The notes below the pieces were generated by a model. It worked only from the letters and a program-made list of their open reading frames with translations, ran no database searches and was not told the origin of the DNA. A stretch of DNA of 64,000 nt from Salegentibacter maritimus (GTDB lineage Bacteria > Bacteroidota > Bacteroidia > Flavobacteriales > Flavobacteriaceae), in contig NZ_JAEHOK010000006.1 in assembly GCF_016236915.1 (NCBI RefSeq), positions 117,367-181,366 of the forward strand, given 5' to 3'. The position numbers and the translations under genes were made by a program. Below are positions 44,882 to 54,509 of the stretch, piece by piece (positions within the stretch are counted from its first letter, which is position 1; the number at the start of each line of letters is the position of its first letter).

Positions 44882-47560
44882 TTAAAGTTTATAAGATATC
44901 TTCAAGAAGGCAGTTCGGGGATGAATAAAGATTCGTTGGTCTCTAATGATAAACTGACTAAAAGAATTATTTCTTTTATAGCCCACATCAAAAGCATTGT
45001 TTACAGCTATTTCAAAACCCCACGGACTATCCTCTTTACTGTAATACAATGAAAAATTGCCTATCTCAAAACGATTGATGTCGCCCGTGTTTTTATTTTC
45101 ATAATAATTATACTGATAATCGGCTTTTAAAATAAAGGCATTCCAAAAATCGTATTCCAGGATGGCATAGGGATTAATTTGCTCAAAGCTATTATTGAAA
45201 TTATCGTTGCCGAATTCATTAAATCGATGTTCCACTCCTAATTCTATGTTGGGTAGATCCTTGAAAGATGTTTCTGTTTTAAAAGTATACCCGTATTTTT
45301 TTGATTCATAATCCAGGATTTCTTCATTGATAATTCGGGAGTAATTAGAAAGATTGCCGTTTGTCTGTAATGTGAATTTAAAATCGTTGACCTTTTTGGA
45401 AAAAGAACCACTCAAACTAAAGGTTTCTTCAGGCAAATCGGTATAAATTGCAGTAGTAATCTGGTCAATTCCTTCAATTATGGTAGTATTCCGTACCGAT
45501 TTCAGGCGATTGGTATAATTAAAATTAGCATTGATAAAAACACCTTTAAACAAACTGAATTTATAATAGCTTAAGGACGCAGAATGATAAAGCTGGTTTT
45601 CCAGGTCTTCATTCCCCTGGTATAGCCTATTAAAACTTGTTAGGCGCAACCTGTTGGCGAAAGTTGAAGCATCTGAAAAACGAGAATTCAACTTATATTT
45701 AAGTTTAAGTTTTTCTGAATTATGAATTTCATATTGCCCTTCAAATTCCGGAAGTAAAACCGGCTTGGTTTTATTGGTGATTTGTTCGCCTAATTGATCA
45801 ATATCCCACATATAAAAATGATAGAAAAGTCCCGGTTTAATAATAAGATCTCCCAGTTTCATTTTATACTGAAACCCGAAATATTGGTCCATAAACCTAA
45901 AATCCAGGTCGTTATTGAAGCCTGCTTCGGTAAAATCGTTTACCTCGCCACTATTTAAAACCTGTGCATCCAGGGTGGTGAAGTGCTGATTTAAGAAATC
46001 TACGCCCACCACAGGATAAATATGATTGGTATTGTTTAAAACCCAGTAATGCTTCAATTCTAAAGCTGCTTTGTTTAGCCTGGAAGAAGTATTTTGAAGG
46101 AGTTCAAATGTTTCATCTTCGGTTACTAATGGTAAAATCCCGCTAAATAGTGGCCGGTTAAAAAACCAGTTCCGGTAATTATTGTCTTTACTAAATTTAT
46201 AATTTACCGTAGCAGTTGTGGTGTGTTTATAAGAAAACTGCTTGCTGTACTTTAAATTTTGGGTAAAATCTATAGCATCTGGTTCATTTTGAGTATCCAC
46301 AAAAGTTGTGTTTTGAGGGGTTTCTGAAGTAATTTGTTCCAGTCCATCTGCGCGGGAAGTTTTTACAAAAGCATCGTAGGTAAGGTCTTCTTCAACATTG
46401 GGCACAAAACTTAATTGCAATTTATTCAGGGAGAAGAATAAATTATTATTGGTGCGGGTTTCCCGAAATTCATCTAGACCGTTGTTATTTACATAAGTGA
46501 TATCATTTTCCTGCAGCATTTCCATCTTGTTGTTGGAAGCGATGGTGTAGGCATTTACGTCTAAATTATCGGTGATTTGCTGTACGATATTGAAAGCCCC
46601 GAATTCATTCTTACTATAAACAAAATCATCGTTTCTAAGAAACCGGGAAAAATCATCGTTATAAATATCTAATCCGCCGGGGTTATCCATTAGGGCGAGA
46701 ATGCCGCCTTCAAAATTTATATAATCCTGCATAGAGAAAGAGCGCTCTCCAATATTATTAAAGTCACCAATTACATTTACAGAAGTTTTCGGACTATAGT
46801 AAAAAAGGGTGGGATGTACCACATATCTTTCTTCAGGGCCACCACCGGCCTCAATATCCCCAAAGACAAACTTTTTCTTTCCTTCAGAGAGTTTGATATT
46901 CATCGCCATTTTATCGCTGTCTTCAAGTCCTTTTAAAAATGGAATTTCACTATAGTTATCCAACACCTCTACCTCATCTACAGCATCAGCCGGAATATTC
47001 TCTATGGCTAACTTAGTATCTCCGGTAAAGAAGGTTTTACCGTCTACCATAAGCTTATCTACTTTTTTACCATTTACGGTAACATTTCCTTCACGGTCCA
47101 CTTCTACACCCGGCAACTTCTTGAGCACCTCCCTTAATTTTCTTTCCTCACCGGTTTTAAAAACCCGGGCCCTGTAAGTAATGGTGTCTTCCCTAACCAA
47201 AACGGCCATTTTTTGTTTGATAAGGATTTCGTCTAAGCTTTCTTTACTGGACTCCATTTTAAAATTCCTGGGAGTGTCTTTGGCAAGCCTCAACGTATCA
47301 GAGATCTTTTTGTAACCCAAATAACTTAACTCAAGTACATACGCACTGTCGTTTTTAAGGTTTAAACGGTAGCGCCCCCGCTCGTCGGTTATTGAGAATT
47401 CCATAGAAAGGGCATCATTTACAGGAATTGCTATAAGGTTTGCTCCAGATAGAGGTTCATTTAGAGAATCTGTGACCTTGCCAGTCAACTGGTTTTGCCC
47501 CCAGGTTGCCATAACAGTCAATAAGCTTACTAAGAATAATAAATGCTTAGATTGTTTCAA
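44882..47560 (-). CDS. outer-membrane beta-barrel protein of the TonB-receptor superfamily
   Basis: An 892-residue barrel protein with signal peptide ending in ATWGQ, an N-terminal carboxypeptidase-like domain (NQLTGKVTDSLNEPLSGANL, about 22-100), a short plug-like region (VLREDTITYRARVFKTGEERK, GVEVDREGNVTVNGKKVDKL, ENIPADAVDEVEVLDN) and a long barrel ending in KISYKL. This is the architecture of the outer-membrane barrel group that pairs with GLPGLI proteins in Bacteroidota. The GLPGLI gene lies immediately upstream (79 nt). The ligand is unknown. Confidence 0.85.
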   Translation of the reverse strand: MKQSKHLLFLVSLLTVMATWGQNQLTGKVTDSLNEPLSGANLIAIPVNDALSMEFSITDERGRYRLNLKNDSAYVLELSYLGYKKISDTLRLAKDTPRNFKMESSKESLDEILIKQKMAVLVREDTITYRARVFKTGEERKLREVLKKLPGVEVDREGNVTVNGKKVDKLMVDGKTFFTGDTKLAIENIPADAVDEVEVLDNYSEIPFLKGLEDSDKMAMNIKLSEGKKKFVFGDIEAGGGPEERYVVHPTLFYYSPKTSVNVIGDFNNIGERSFSMQDYINFEGGILALMDNPGGLDIYNDDFSRFLRNDDFVYSKNEFGAFNIVQQITDNLDVNAYTIASNNKMEMLQENDITYVNNNGLDEFRETRTNNNLFFSLNKLQLSFVPNVEEDLTYDAFVKTSRADGLEQITSETPQNTTFVDTQNEPDAIDFTQNLKYSKQFSYKHTTTATVNYKFSKDNNYRNWFFNRPLFSGILPLVTEDETFELLQNTSSRLNKAALELKHYWVLNNTNHIYPVVGVDFLNQHFTTLDAQVLNSGEVNDFTEAGFNNDLDFRFMDQYFGFQYKMKLGDLIIKPGLFYHFYMWDIDQLGEQITNKTKPVLLPEFEGQYEIHNSEKLKLKYKLNSRFSDASTFANRLRLTSFNRLYQGNEDLENQLYHSASLSYYKFSLFKGVFINANFNYTNRLKSVRNTTIIEGIDQITTAIYTDLPEETFSLSGSFSKKVNDFKFTLQTNGNLSNYSRIINEEILDYESKKYGYTFKTETSFKDLPNIELGVEHRFNEFGNDNFNNSFEQINPYAILEYDFWNAFILKADYQYNYYENKNTGDINRFEIGNFSLYYSKEDSPWGFEIAVNNAFDVGYKRNNSFSQFIIRDQRIFIHPRTAFLKISYKL

Positions 47561-47639
47561 TAATTGATAATTTAAGAAGATTTCTCGCGTATTGAGTTAC
47601 CAAAAATTGGTTTAAGCTATTTTTGGATTTATTAAATAT

Positions 47640-48395
47640 CTATCCTCGTTCCCTAATATCCTTTAAAACTTTCTTTACCTTTTCCTCATACTGTTTTTGA
47701 CCAATAGTCTTTTTGGCTTTGGGTTCAGTTAAATCGAAATTATTTGAATTAAACTCTATTTTGCTAGCTTTAAAAGTATATTTAGGATTTTTAGAAAATT
47801 CAAGGATTACACCGGGAAGACCATCATAATTAAAAGGCCCGGAAGAAAGAGGAATCTCGGGACTGAACCAGGCTTCTACCTCTATAAGCATTTCATCTTC
47901 ATTTTTATCAAAACTCTTATAACTCGTTTTCGCTTTATAACAATTAAATCCTAGTATCTTCTTACTCACATCAGTTATATTCCAATCCTGAAATTGATCA
48001 TTATTTTGGATGATAGTCATTCTTTTCCCGAATACATCTCCCGTTTTTATTTTTTTATCTTTATCGTTAAAATAGACAAATCCTCCTCCCACAGCAGCCT
48101 TAGCTCCTCTCATTACTCTCTCTGAATCTATTGGCATATTATCTAAACCTTTAAATTTCGTTTTTTTTGCATTTGCCGTTAAAACAAAAGTTAGATTTCG
48201 TATGGCATCATTCTTTGCTTGCACCTCTTTTTTATATTCCATAGGAATATATTTATTTTGACTTGCAGCTACATCCACTTTATACTCAACTTTTATAGAT
48301 TCAATATCTTGGGCAAATAATGGAAATACGAATAATACAAGAAAAAAAATTAAGATTTGCTTTGAAACTTTAAAATTATCATTAAAAAACCTCAT
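47640..48395 (-). CDS. GLPGLI family protein
   Basis: A 251-residue exported protein with a signal peptide to about residue 28 (VLFVFPLFAQ). It carries the family signature in GPFNYDGLPGVILEFS, here GLPGVI, and the typical beta-rich core (VEAWFSPEIPLSSGPF, KILGFNCYKAKTSYK). GLPGLI proteins are periplasmic or surface proteins of unknown function in Bacteroidetes, often next to a TonB-receptor-like barrel, as here at 44882. The C-terminus (VKKVLKDIRERG) is short but appears complete. Confidence 0.85.
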   Translation of the reverse strand: MRFFNDNFKVSKQILIFFLVLFVFPLFAQDIESIKVEYKVDVAASQNKYIPMEYKKEVQAKNDAIRNLTFVLTANAKKTKFKGLDNMPIDSERVMRGAKAAVGGGFVYFNDKDKKIKTGDVFGKRMTIIQNNDQFQDWNITDVSKKILGFNCYKAKTSYKSFDKNEDEMLIEVEAWFSPEIPLSSGPFNYDGLPGVILEFSKNPKYTFKASKIEFNSNNFDLTEPKAKKTIGQKQYEEKVKKVLKDIRERG

Positions 48396-48412
48396 AATAT
48401 TTTTTTATATAG

Positions 48413-48437
48413 AACCTGGGCGAAAACCGCCCAGGAT
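48413..48437 (-). other. strong intercistronic hairpin
   Basis: CCTGGGCG (48415-48422) and CGCCCAGG (48428-48435) form a perfect 8-bp GC-rich stem with a 5-nt loop, between the small secreted-protein gene and the GLPGLI gene. No good T-run follows on the minus strand, so it looks more like an mRNA stabiliser or partial attenuator than a full terminator. Confidence 0.6.
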
Positions 48438-48445
48438 AAGTTAAA

Positions 48446-48721
48446 TTAATTCATATTTTCTTCACAATATTCGTAATGCTCCATATACTCTCTTGCATAA
48501 TCATCACCTTGGGCTCCACTGTCTTCCGCAAGCACTTTGGCCATTTCGTGACATATTCTGTCAACTGCTACTGATGCATTTAACATTGGGGACATCATAA
48601 ATGCCATTGCAAGTGGTAAAACTAATTTTTTCGTAGATTTGAAATTTAAAGTTAATAATTTGATTAAAATAATCGATAAACTGCGCACTTTTATCGACAA
48701 ACCAAATATATGGGAAGGCAT
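48446..48721 (-). CDS. small exported protein, start uncertain
   Basis: A coding segment of up to 91 residues. The reliable part is KSTKKLVLPLAMAFMMSPMLNASVA, a signal-peptide-like stretch, then DRICHEMAKVLAEDSGAQG and an acidic Tyr-rich end (EYMEHYEYCEENMN) with two cysteines that could bridge. The ATG at 48721 overlaps a likely promoter: TATATTTG (TAnnTTTG) lies about 10 nt downstream of it on the minus strand. Translation may therefore begin inside, at a non-ATG codon or the ATG before AFMMSP. No family was recognised. It precedes the GLPGLI gene and may be co-transcribed, with the hairpin at 48413 in between. Confidence 0.45.
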   Translation of the reverse strand: MPSHIFGLSIKVRSLSIILIKLLTLNFKSTKKLVLPLAMAFMMSPMLNASVAVDRICHEMAKVLAEDSGAQGDDYAREYMEHYEYCEENMN

Positions 48722-48844
48722 TCAGAAAAACCAATTAAATAATGTTAATTTTTTAATGACTTCAAAATAAACAATATATTAAATTATGAATTCCTCTTTT
48801 TTAGTAGTTATAAATTATTTATATCCTAATGATCAGGTAAAATC

Positions 48845-51253
48845 TCAAAAACTATACCTCAGCGATAAAACTAAATTTCTACCTGCTGCGGCAATTCCCG
48901 AAGAATAGGTGCGGTAGCGTTGGTTGGTAATGTTCTCCAGGGAAGCGGTTGCCAGCAATTTTTCACTAAACTCGTATTGGCCGGTAAAATTAAGACTATA
49001 CCAGGAAGGCGAATAAGGATTTCCATTATCATCTATGGCATATAAATAGGTTTTTCCCTGTTCGGAAGGAGCCAGATCTTCATAGTCAAACTGCCCATTG
49101 TATTCAGCAAAAAGATCGAATTTCAGCTTTTTTTTATGCCAAATCAAATGGGTATTTCCAAAGATAGGAGCTGCATGGCGTAAGGCCGCGGCAGAACCAT
49201 CTTCCTGTTCTTCCTTACCTTCGGTTAGGCTAATTTGAGAGGTTAATCGCAAAGCCACAGAAAAATCTATCTCTACCCCGGTTTCAAAACCGTATACAAA
49301 GGCTTTCGAGGCATTTTGAATAGCCTGTACGCGACTTGGCTCTCCCTGGTAGTCAATTTCAGTTTCCCCATTTAGATTAAAATCCCTGCGCACCATGGCA
49401 TCATTCAAATAGGTATAAAATGCAGTAGCAATAAAACTGATATTTTCTGCCGGCTTCCAGTCAAAACCAAGTTCACTGCTGTAAGCGTATTCTGGTTTTA
49501 AATCTGGATTTGGCACTACCACTGCACCGGGTTCAGAATCAAAAATTTTCCCTACATCATCTATATTGGGTGCCCTGAAAGCGGTAGAGAGATTTAACCG
49601 CCAGCCGATGAACCTATTTTGTTGCCAGTTAATTCCCGCGCTTCCGGTTAAAGCTCCGGTATTAATATTGGCTTTCTTAAATGGAAAATCGTATAAATTC
49701 TCATCAAAATCGGCATTTACCAGAATATGATTATATCGAAGCCCCGATTGAAAAGAAAGGTCTTCCTGAATTTTCCATTGATAAGTAGTGTAAGCAGCTA
49801 TAGACTGCCAGGTGGCATCATCGGGGTATCGGGAAGCGGTAACTTGCTCTTCATCTGTTAAAATATTTTCAGCAAAACCTGTGGAGTTCACCTTATTAAA
49901 AACATATTCTACCCCGTAAAACAAACGGCTATCGCTAAAGGTCTTTTCAAAATCTAAATTAAGCGAATAGGCATCTACATTTTCTGTAGTGTTGTACAAC
50001 CAATCTTCGCCAAAATCGCGATTATGTCGACTTTCTTCAAAAAACTGGTAAGCTGCGGTCATTTGGGCTTTATCATATAATGCCCCATCTCCTTTTTTAT
50101 TGATTTTAAAATTCGCCATAAACCATTCTTGTGGCCCATAGTACCACTGCGCACTGCGCAATGCGCCATCCCGCTTTCTATAAAGTCGGTCGAATCTTGG
50201 GAAATTAGAAGTGGCAGAATAGATAAGTCCTAAATTAAGGTCCCAATCTTTATGAGGCATAAATTTCACCTTTTGAAGCAGGTTTATTTGCTCATAACCC
50301 GTAGGCTTCTGTACTCTGGGATCGTCATTTGAAATTGCCACATCTTGCCCATCTCTTCGTACAACATATTCGTTGCGCAAATATTCATCAGGACCGTGTG
50401 CCCCCATTTTTAAATCATCGAAATCTGAAAAGCTAACACTGCTTAAAAATGCCCAGTTCTCACGACCAATATTAACATCGGCGTGTATAGTTTTTTCGTT
50501 GTTGGCAGTAGCGTATCGAGCGTATGCGCTACCTGATACGGAAGTATTATCGCCAAATGAAAATTTTGGCTTTAAGGTATAAAAATTCATCACCCCACCT
50601 ATGGCATCACTACCATAAACTACCGATCCCGGCCCGAGGATCACCTCGGTATCTCCTATGGCTAAAGGATCTATTGATATAATATTTTGAAGGTTTCCGC
50701 TTCTAAAAATTGCGGTATTCATACGAACGCCATCTACTGTTATTAAAAGCCTATTAGTAGCAAAACCACGAATCATTGGGCTCCCACCACCCAACTGACT
50801 TTTTTGAACAAAAACCTGCCCACTGCTTTCCAAAAGATCGGCCGATGTTTGTGGACTGGCCATAATAATATCCTTTGCTGAAAGACTAAGGATCTTCTGC
50901 GGAACCTCATCTTTGTCCATTTCAAATTTTGCCACCGAAAGTACTACTTGCTCCAGCTCGTTACCGTCGTTTTTTAAATAAACCTTGTTTTTATTCTGTA
51001 ATATTTGAGATTTTCTAATACTGTGCTCCCCGAAGTTAACGTGCTTAAAATGAATAAGCTCATCCCTATCAAATATTGAAATATTAGCGATCCCCTTAAA
51101 ATTGGTGAGGGCACTTTTAGATTTATTGGTATTGTACAAAGCCACACCTGCCAGTGGCTCATGAGTTTCTTCATCTAAAACCTGCACCTGCTGCGCATAG
51201 CTACTTTGAAGCATAAAAAAAAGGAGAATTACTCCTAGAATTGAATTTTGCAT
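48845..51253 (-). CDS. TonB-dependent receptor
   Basis: An 802-residue outer-membrane receptor. The signal peptide ends near SSYAQQ; a carboxypeptidase-like domain follows (VQVLDEETHEPLAGVALYNT), then a plug (DIIMASPQTSADLLESSGQV, GGSPMIRGFATNRLLITVDG, GSVVYGSDAIGGVMNFYT) and a barrel ending in GRNLVLSLRYSF with terminal Phe. The plug pattern resembles receptors for haem or siderophores more than SusC types; no substrate is proven. The gene starts directly after recO (stop and start are adjacent), a flavobacterial arrangement, but with no known functional link. Confidence 0.9.
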   Translation of the reverse strand: MQNSILGVILLFFMLQSSYAQQVQVLDEETHEPLAGVALYNTNKSKSALTNFKGIANISIFDRDELIHFKHVNFGEHSIRKSQILQNKNKVYLKNDGNELEQVVLSVAKFEMDKDEVPQKILSLSAKDIIMASPQTSADLLESSGQVFVQKSQLGGGSPMIRGFATNRLLITVDGVRMNTAIFRSGNLQNIISIDPLAIGDTEVILGPGSVVYGSDAIGGVMNFYTLKPKFSFGDNTSVSGSAYARYATANNEKTIHADVNIGRENWAFLSSVSFSDFDDLKMGAHGPDEYLRNEYVVRRDGQDVAISNDDPRVQKPTGYEQINLLQKVKFMPHKDWDLNLGLIYSATSNFPRFDRLYRKRDGALRSAQWYYGPQEWFMANFKINKKGDGALYDKAQMTAAYQFFEESRHNRDFGEDWLYNTTENVDAYSLNLDFEKTFSDSRLFYGVEYVFNKVNSTGFAENILTDEEQVTASRYPDDATWQSIAAYTTYQWKIQEDLSFQSGLRYNHILVNADFDENLYDFPFKKANINTGALTGSAGINWQQNRFIGWRLNLSTAFRAPNIDDVGKIFDSEPGAVVVPNPDLKPEYAYSSELGFDWKPAENISFIATAFYTYLNDAMVRRDFNLNGETEIDYQGEPSRVQAIQNASKAFVYGFETGVEIDFSVALRLTSQISLTEGKEEQEDGSAAALRHAAPIFGNTHLIWHKKKLKFDLFAEYNGQFDYEDLAPSEQGKTYLYAIDDNGNPYSPSWYSLNFTGQYEFSEKLLATASLENITNQRYRTYSSGIAAAGRNLVLSLRYSF

Positions 51254-51973
51254 TTAGCTAAAAATTTCATTGAGAACGGCAAGCGATTTTGGTTTCTTAA
51301 ATCCTTCTATGTGCAACCCGTAATACAAAAGTAGCATATTTAGGAAGTTTGCCCTGGTTTGTTGATTCAATTTCAAAGTATTTAAGTCATCAAAATGTAT
51401 GCCTAACAACTGCCTTAAAACCGCTACATTTTGGCCATCTATACAATAATTATTTACGCTATTCCACTCAAAAACCCCCTCCAAAAGATTGAAATAATCG
51501 AGTTCCCTGGCATCGGCATCGGGATAAAAACCAAGGTATCGCGTAAGGTTTAAAAGAAAAAGGAGATGAAAGTTAGCTATTTGGTCATGCAAATCCAACC
51601 ACATCAAAGAAGTCTCCAGATACTCAAATAATTCGCGGTTGGCTTCTTCTTCACGAATGGCATTTTTTAAGACTTCGGCCAAAAACATAAGCATAGCACC
51701 CTTTACCATATTGGTATGCAAGCTTGTATAAGTGTGCTTAACTTTGGCCTCTTTAAGATATTCCATCTTCCCCTGATTGCGATGGTTGGCCACAATTTCC
51801 AATTGGGTGAGCAGTTGAAATTGCGAAGCTTTAAATTTGCCTTTTTTAGATTTAAGCACGCCTTTTAACATATAGGTTTTTAAACCATCGCTATACGTAT
51901 AGGCTTTCACAATTAAATCGGCCTCGCCATATTTTAAGGCACTAATTATAATTGCCGGGGTAGTAACAAGCAT
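51254..51973 (-). CDS. recO: DNA repair protein RecO
   Basis: RecO works with RecF and RecR to load RecA onto SSB-coated gaps. The 239-residue protein has an N-terminal OB-fold (TPAIIISALKYGEADLIVKAYT, SDGLKTYMLKGVLKSKKGKF) and a helical C-terminus. The zinc-finger cysteines of some RecO proteins are not apparent. It abuts the TonB-receptor gene with no gap, so the two are probably one transcript. Confidence 0.92.
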   Translation of the reverse strand: MLVTTPAIIISALKYGEADLIVKAYTYSDGLKTYMLKGVLKSKKGKFKASQFQLLTQLEIVANHRNQGKMEYLKEAKVKHTYTSLHTNMVKGAMLMFLAEVLKNAIREEEANRELFEYLETSLMWLDLHDQIANFHLLFLLNLTRYLGFYPDADARELDYFNLLEGVFEWNSVNNYCIDGQNVAVLRQLLGIHFDDLNTLKLNQQTRANFLNMLLLYYGLHIEGFKKPKSLAVLNEIFS

Positions 51974-52009
51974 TTTTAAAAAATTTATGCTTTTCGAAGA
52001 TAAATAAAA

Positions 52010-52163
52010 GAGGTTGCCTGAAATGTCTAGTTTCGTTAAGCTGAACTTGTTTCAGCTTCTAAGATATTTTGATTATCAGTAAATTAGACCTCCGAATAAA
52101 TTTCAGAGCAGGCTCTGAAATAAATTCAGGGTAACGATTTTAAGAACGTTCCAGACAGCCTCT
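52010..52163 (-). repeat. terminator-like palindromic element, copy 2 of a dispersed repeat
   Basis: Ends are imperfect inverted repeats: AGAGGTTGCCTGAA at 52009-52022 and CAGACAGCCTCT near 52152-52163, followed by TTTTTT on the plus strand. The core TTTCGTTAAGCTGAACTTG (52031-52049) matches the element at 9821-9904 at all but one base. A perfect hairpin TTTCAGAGC-AG-GCTCTGAAA lies at 52101-52120, absent from copy 1. It sits downstream of gdhA and upstream of recO on the minus strand. Either orientation could terminate transcription. Confidence 0.65.
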
Positions 52164-52188
52164 TTTTTATACTTTTAATGAGCGTGAT

Positions 52189-53532
52189 TTACACTACGCC
52201 CTGAGCGAGCATAGCATCGGCCACTTTTACAAAACCAGCAATATTAGCGCCTTTTACATAGTCTATATAACCGTCTTCTTCTGTTCCAAATTCTACACAA
52301 CGCTCGTGAATATTGTTCATAATCTCGTGGAGCTTTTCATCTACTTCTTCTGAAGTCCAATTGTAGCGTATTGCATTTTGACTCATTTCCAATCCTGAAG
52401 TAGCAACCCCACCGGCATTAGAAGCTTTACCCGGGGCGAAAAGGATTTTGGCGTTTTTAAACACTTCTACGGCTTCGGGCGTACAGGGCATATTGGCTCC
52501 TTCACCAATACAAATACAACCATTGGCTACCAATTTCTTTGCATCTGCTTCTTCCAGTTCGTTTTGCGTTGCACAAGGAAGTGCTACATCACAGGAAACT
52601 TCCCACGGAGTTTTACCTTCAAAATATTCTGCAGAAGGATACTCCTTTACATATTCGCTAATTCTACCACGTCTTTCATTTTTAAGCTCCATAACAAACT
52701 GAAGCTTCTCTTTATCTATGCCATCTTTATCATACACATATCCACCAGAATCACTAAGGGTCACTACTTTCCCACCAAATTCAAGGGCTTTTTCGGCGGC
52801 ATATTGAGCTACGTTACCAGAACCCGATATTACAACGGTCTTATCTTTAAAAGACGCTCCTTTTGTACTAAGCATATTTTGTGCAAAATATACATTCCCG
52901 TAACCTGTAGCTTCAGGACGAATAAGAGAACCACCATAAGAAAGCCCTTTTCCGGTTAAGATTCCGGTAAATTCATTTTGTAGCCTTTTATATTGCCCAA
53001 ACATATATCCTACTTCCCGTGCACCAACGCCAATATCACCAGCAGGAACATCGGTATCGGCACCAATATGGCGATAGAGCTCTGTGATAAAACTTTGGCA
53101 AAAACGCATCACTTCATTATCTGATTTTCCTTTAGGGTCGAAATCAGATCCACCTTTTCCACCACCAAGGGGCAATGTGGTTAAACTATTTTTAAATACC
53201 TGCTCGAAAGCTAGAAATTTCAGTATACTTAGATTTACCGAAGGATGAAAACGCAGTCCTCCTTTGTAGGGTCCTATGGCTGAATTCATTTGAATCCTAA
53301 AGCCACGATTTACCTGAATATTACCCTCATCATCTAACCAGGTAACCCTAAACATAATAACTCGTTCCGGTTCTACCATGCGCTCCAGCAATTGCTTGTT
53401 TTGATACTTTTTATTCTTTTCTATAAAAGGAATGATAGTTTCAGCAACCTCGTGCACTGCCTGCAAGAATTCCGGTTCATTTTGATTTCTTTCCGATACT
53501 TTATCGAGAAAATCTTTTATATTTTGTTCCAT
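52189..53532 (-). CDS. gdhA: NADP-specific glutamate dehydrogenase
   Basis: Interconverts 2-oxoglutarate plus ammonia and glutamate, mainly for ammonia assimilation. The 447-residue length fits the hexameric bacterial GDH. Motifs: GPYKGGLRFHPSVNLSILKF (substrate region), PLGGGKGGSDFDPKGKSDNE (active-site Lys), VPAGDIGVGAREVGYM (catalytic Asp) and the Rossmann GSGNVAQYAAEKALEFG. The short form and this clade suggest NADPH use. A -7-like TATATTTG is at 53580-53587 on the minus strand. Confidence 0.95.
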   Translation of the reverse strand: MEQNIKDFLDKVSERNQNEPEFLQAVHEVAETIIPFIEKNKKYQNKQLLERMVEPERVIMFRVTWLDDEGNIQVNRGFRIQMNSAIGPYKGGLRFHPSVNLSILKFLAFEQVFKNSLTTLPLGGGKGGSDFDPKGKSDNEVMRFCQSFITELYRHIGADTDVPAGDIGVGAREVGYMFGQYKRLQNEFTGILTGKGLSYGGSLIRPEATGYGNVYFAQNMLSTKGASFKDKTVVISGSGNVAQYAAEKALEFGGKVVTLSDSGGYVYDKDGIDKEKLQFVMELKNERRGRISEYVKEYPSAEYFEGKTPWEVSCDVALPCATQNELEEADAKKLVANGCICIGEGANMPCTPEAVEVFKNAKILFAPGKASNAGGVATSGLEMSQNAIRYNWTSEEVDEKLHEIMNNIHERCVEFGTEEDGYIDYVKGANIAGFVKVADAMLAQGVV

Positions 53533-53579
53533 ACTGTGTAATAGTTCAAATAATTTATAAAAAAACTGTGTTTAGTCTG

Positions 53580-53587
53580 CAAATATA
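53580..53587 (-). promoter_or_regulatory. -7 promoter box of gdhA
   Basis: Minus strand TATATTTG fits TAnnTTTG and lies about 47 nt before the gdhA ATG. A TTG at 53610-53612 (read on the minus strand) is 22 nt away, longer than the usual 17-19. Confidence 0.4.
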
Positions 53588-53699
53588 TAGGTTATCTAAA
53601 ACCTGACCTCAAATTTTCATCTTTTCAAACCATATTAACGGCCTTAATGTAGCAAATTAGAAACAGAATATATTATAATTTTTCTTAATGTAGTTTTTA

Positions 53700-53707
53700 T
53701 ATATTTG
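53700..53707 (+). promoter_or_regulatory. -7 promoter box of the gene at 53730
   Basis: TATATTTG matches TAnnTTTG and lies 22 nt before the start codon. A weak GAGGT lies just before the ATG. Confidence 0.4.
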
Positions 53708-53729
53708 TTATTCGTCCAAGCCTGAGGTA

Positions 53730-54509
53730 ATGTTCAATTACAAAAAATTTTTAACTTTTAGTGTTTTTTTATTCCTCTTTCAGGTGAAGGGATTTTCCCA
53801 ATTTGGAATTGCGCACGAAATTGCCGTTAAGGCAGGTCCGGCTTCATTTTTTACAGATTACGGTGAACGCTGGAACGTAAGAAACAACCTGAATAACGCG
53901 GGCTACGGAATAGGAATTTCCCATTATATAAATTTTGCTTATAAAACCGATTGCCATTATTCGCAAACGGCCTCCTTTTTTATCAACCATTTTAGAATTA
54001 GAAATGAATTGGATTACTTTTATTCTAAACTAGAGCATTTTGGTCCCGTAGCCAGTAAACCATCAAGGGGAGGTGAATTGTTGCGAGCTATGCACGGAGA
54101 AAGTGAGATTATTGAAGGTGGGATCCACCTGGAATACCATCCCTTTAGAATTCGGGATTTCACCCATTCGGGATATATGTTTTCACCCTACATAAGCCTG
54201 GGAGGACATTTTGTATCTTATAAAGCAGATGCCTATTCTGATTTAGGCCCACTAACCGACCCCAACAACGTATTTCCAACTTTTATTGGTGGAATGAATT
54301 TTGACCGCGGCACCACCTATTCTATCGTAGCCGGCCTTGGAGTTCGCTATCGATTGGGATTTAGGCACGACCTTTTACTGGAAGCCCGGGGACAATATTA
54401 CGGAAGTGACTGGATTGACGGACTAAACATTAATGCTCCTCAAAATAAGTTTAACGACTATATTCTTTGGATTAATGTAGGCTATGTATATTACATTAAC
54501 TTTCAATAG
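53730..54509 (+). CDS. flavobacterial outer-membrane protein (resembles THC0290_0291 family)
   Basis: A 259-residue predicted outer-membrane barrel. A signal peptide ends at about VKGFSQ; the body has amphipathic strands (YGIGISHYINFAYKTD, SGYMFSPYISLGGHFVSY, YSIVAGLGVRYRLGFRHDLL) and ends in VNVGYVYYINFQ type strands. The order resembles a conserved flavobacterial family, THC0290_0291, of unknown function, related to barrel proteins of type IX-secretion organisms; this is from memory of the family. It has a -7 promoter box upstream and overlaps the convergent pncA by 14 nt at its 3' end. Confidence 0.65.
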   Translation: MFNYKKFLTFSVFLFLFQVKGFSQFGIAHEIAVKAGPASFFTDYGERWNVRNNLNNAGYGIGISHYINFAYKTDCHYSQTASFFINHFRIRNELDYFYSKLEHFGPVASKPSRGGELLRAMHGESEIIEGGIHLEYHPFRIRDFTHSGYMFSPYISLGGHFVSYKADAYSDLGPLTDPNNVFPTFIGGMNFDRGTTYSIVAGLGVRYRLGFRHDLLLEARGQYYGSDWIDGLNINAPQNKFNDYILWINVGYVYYINFQ

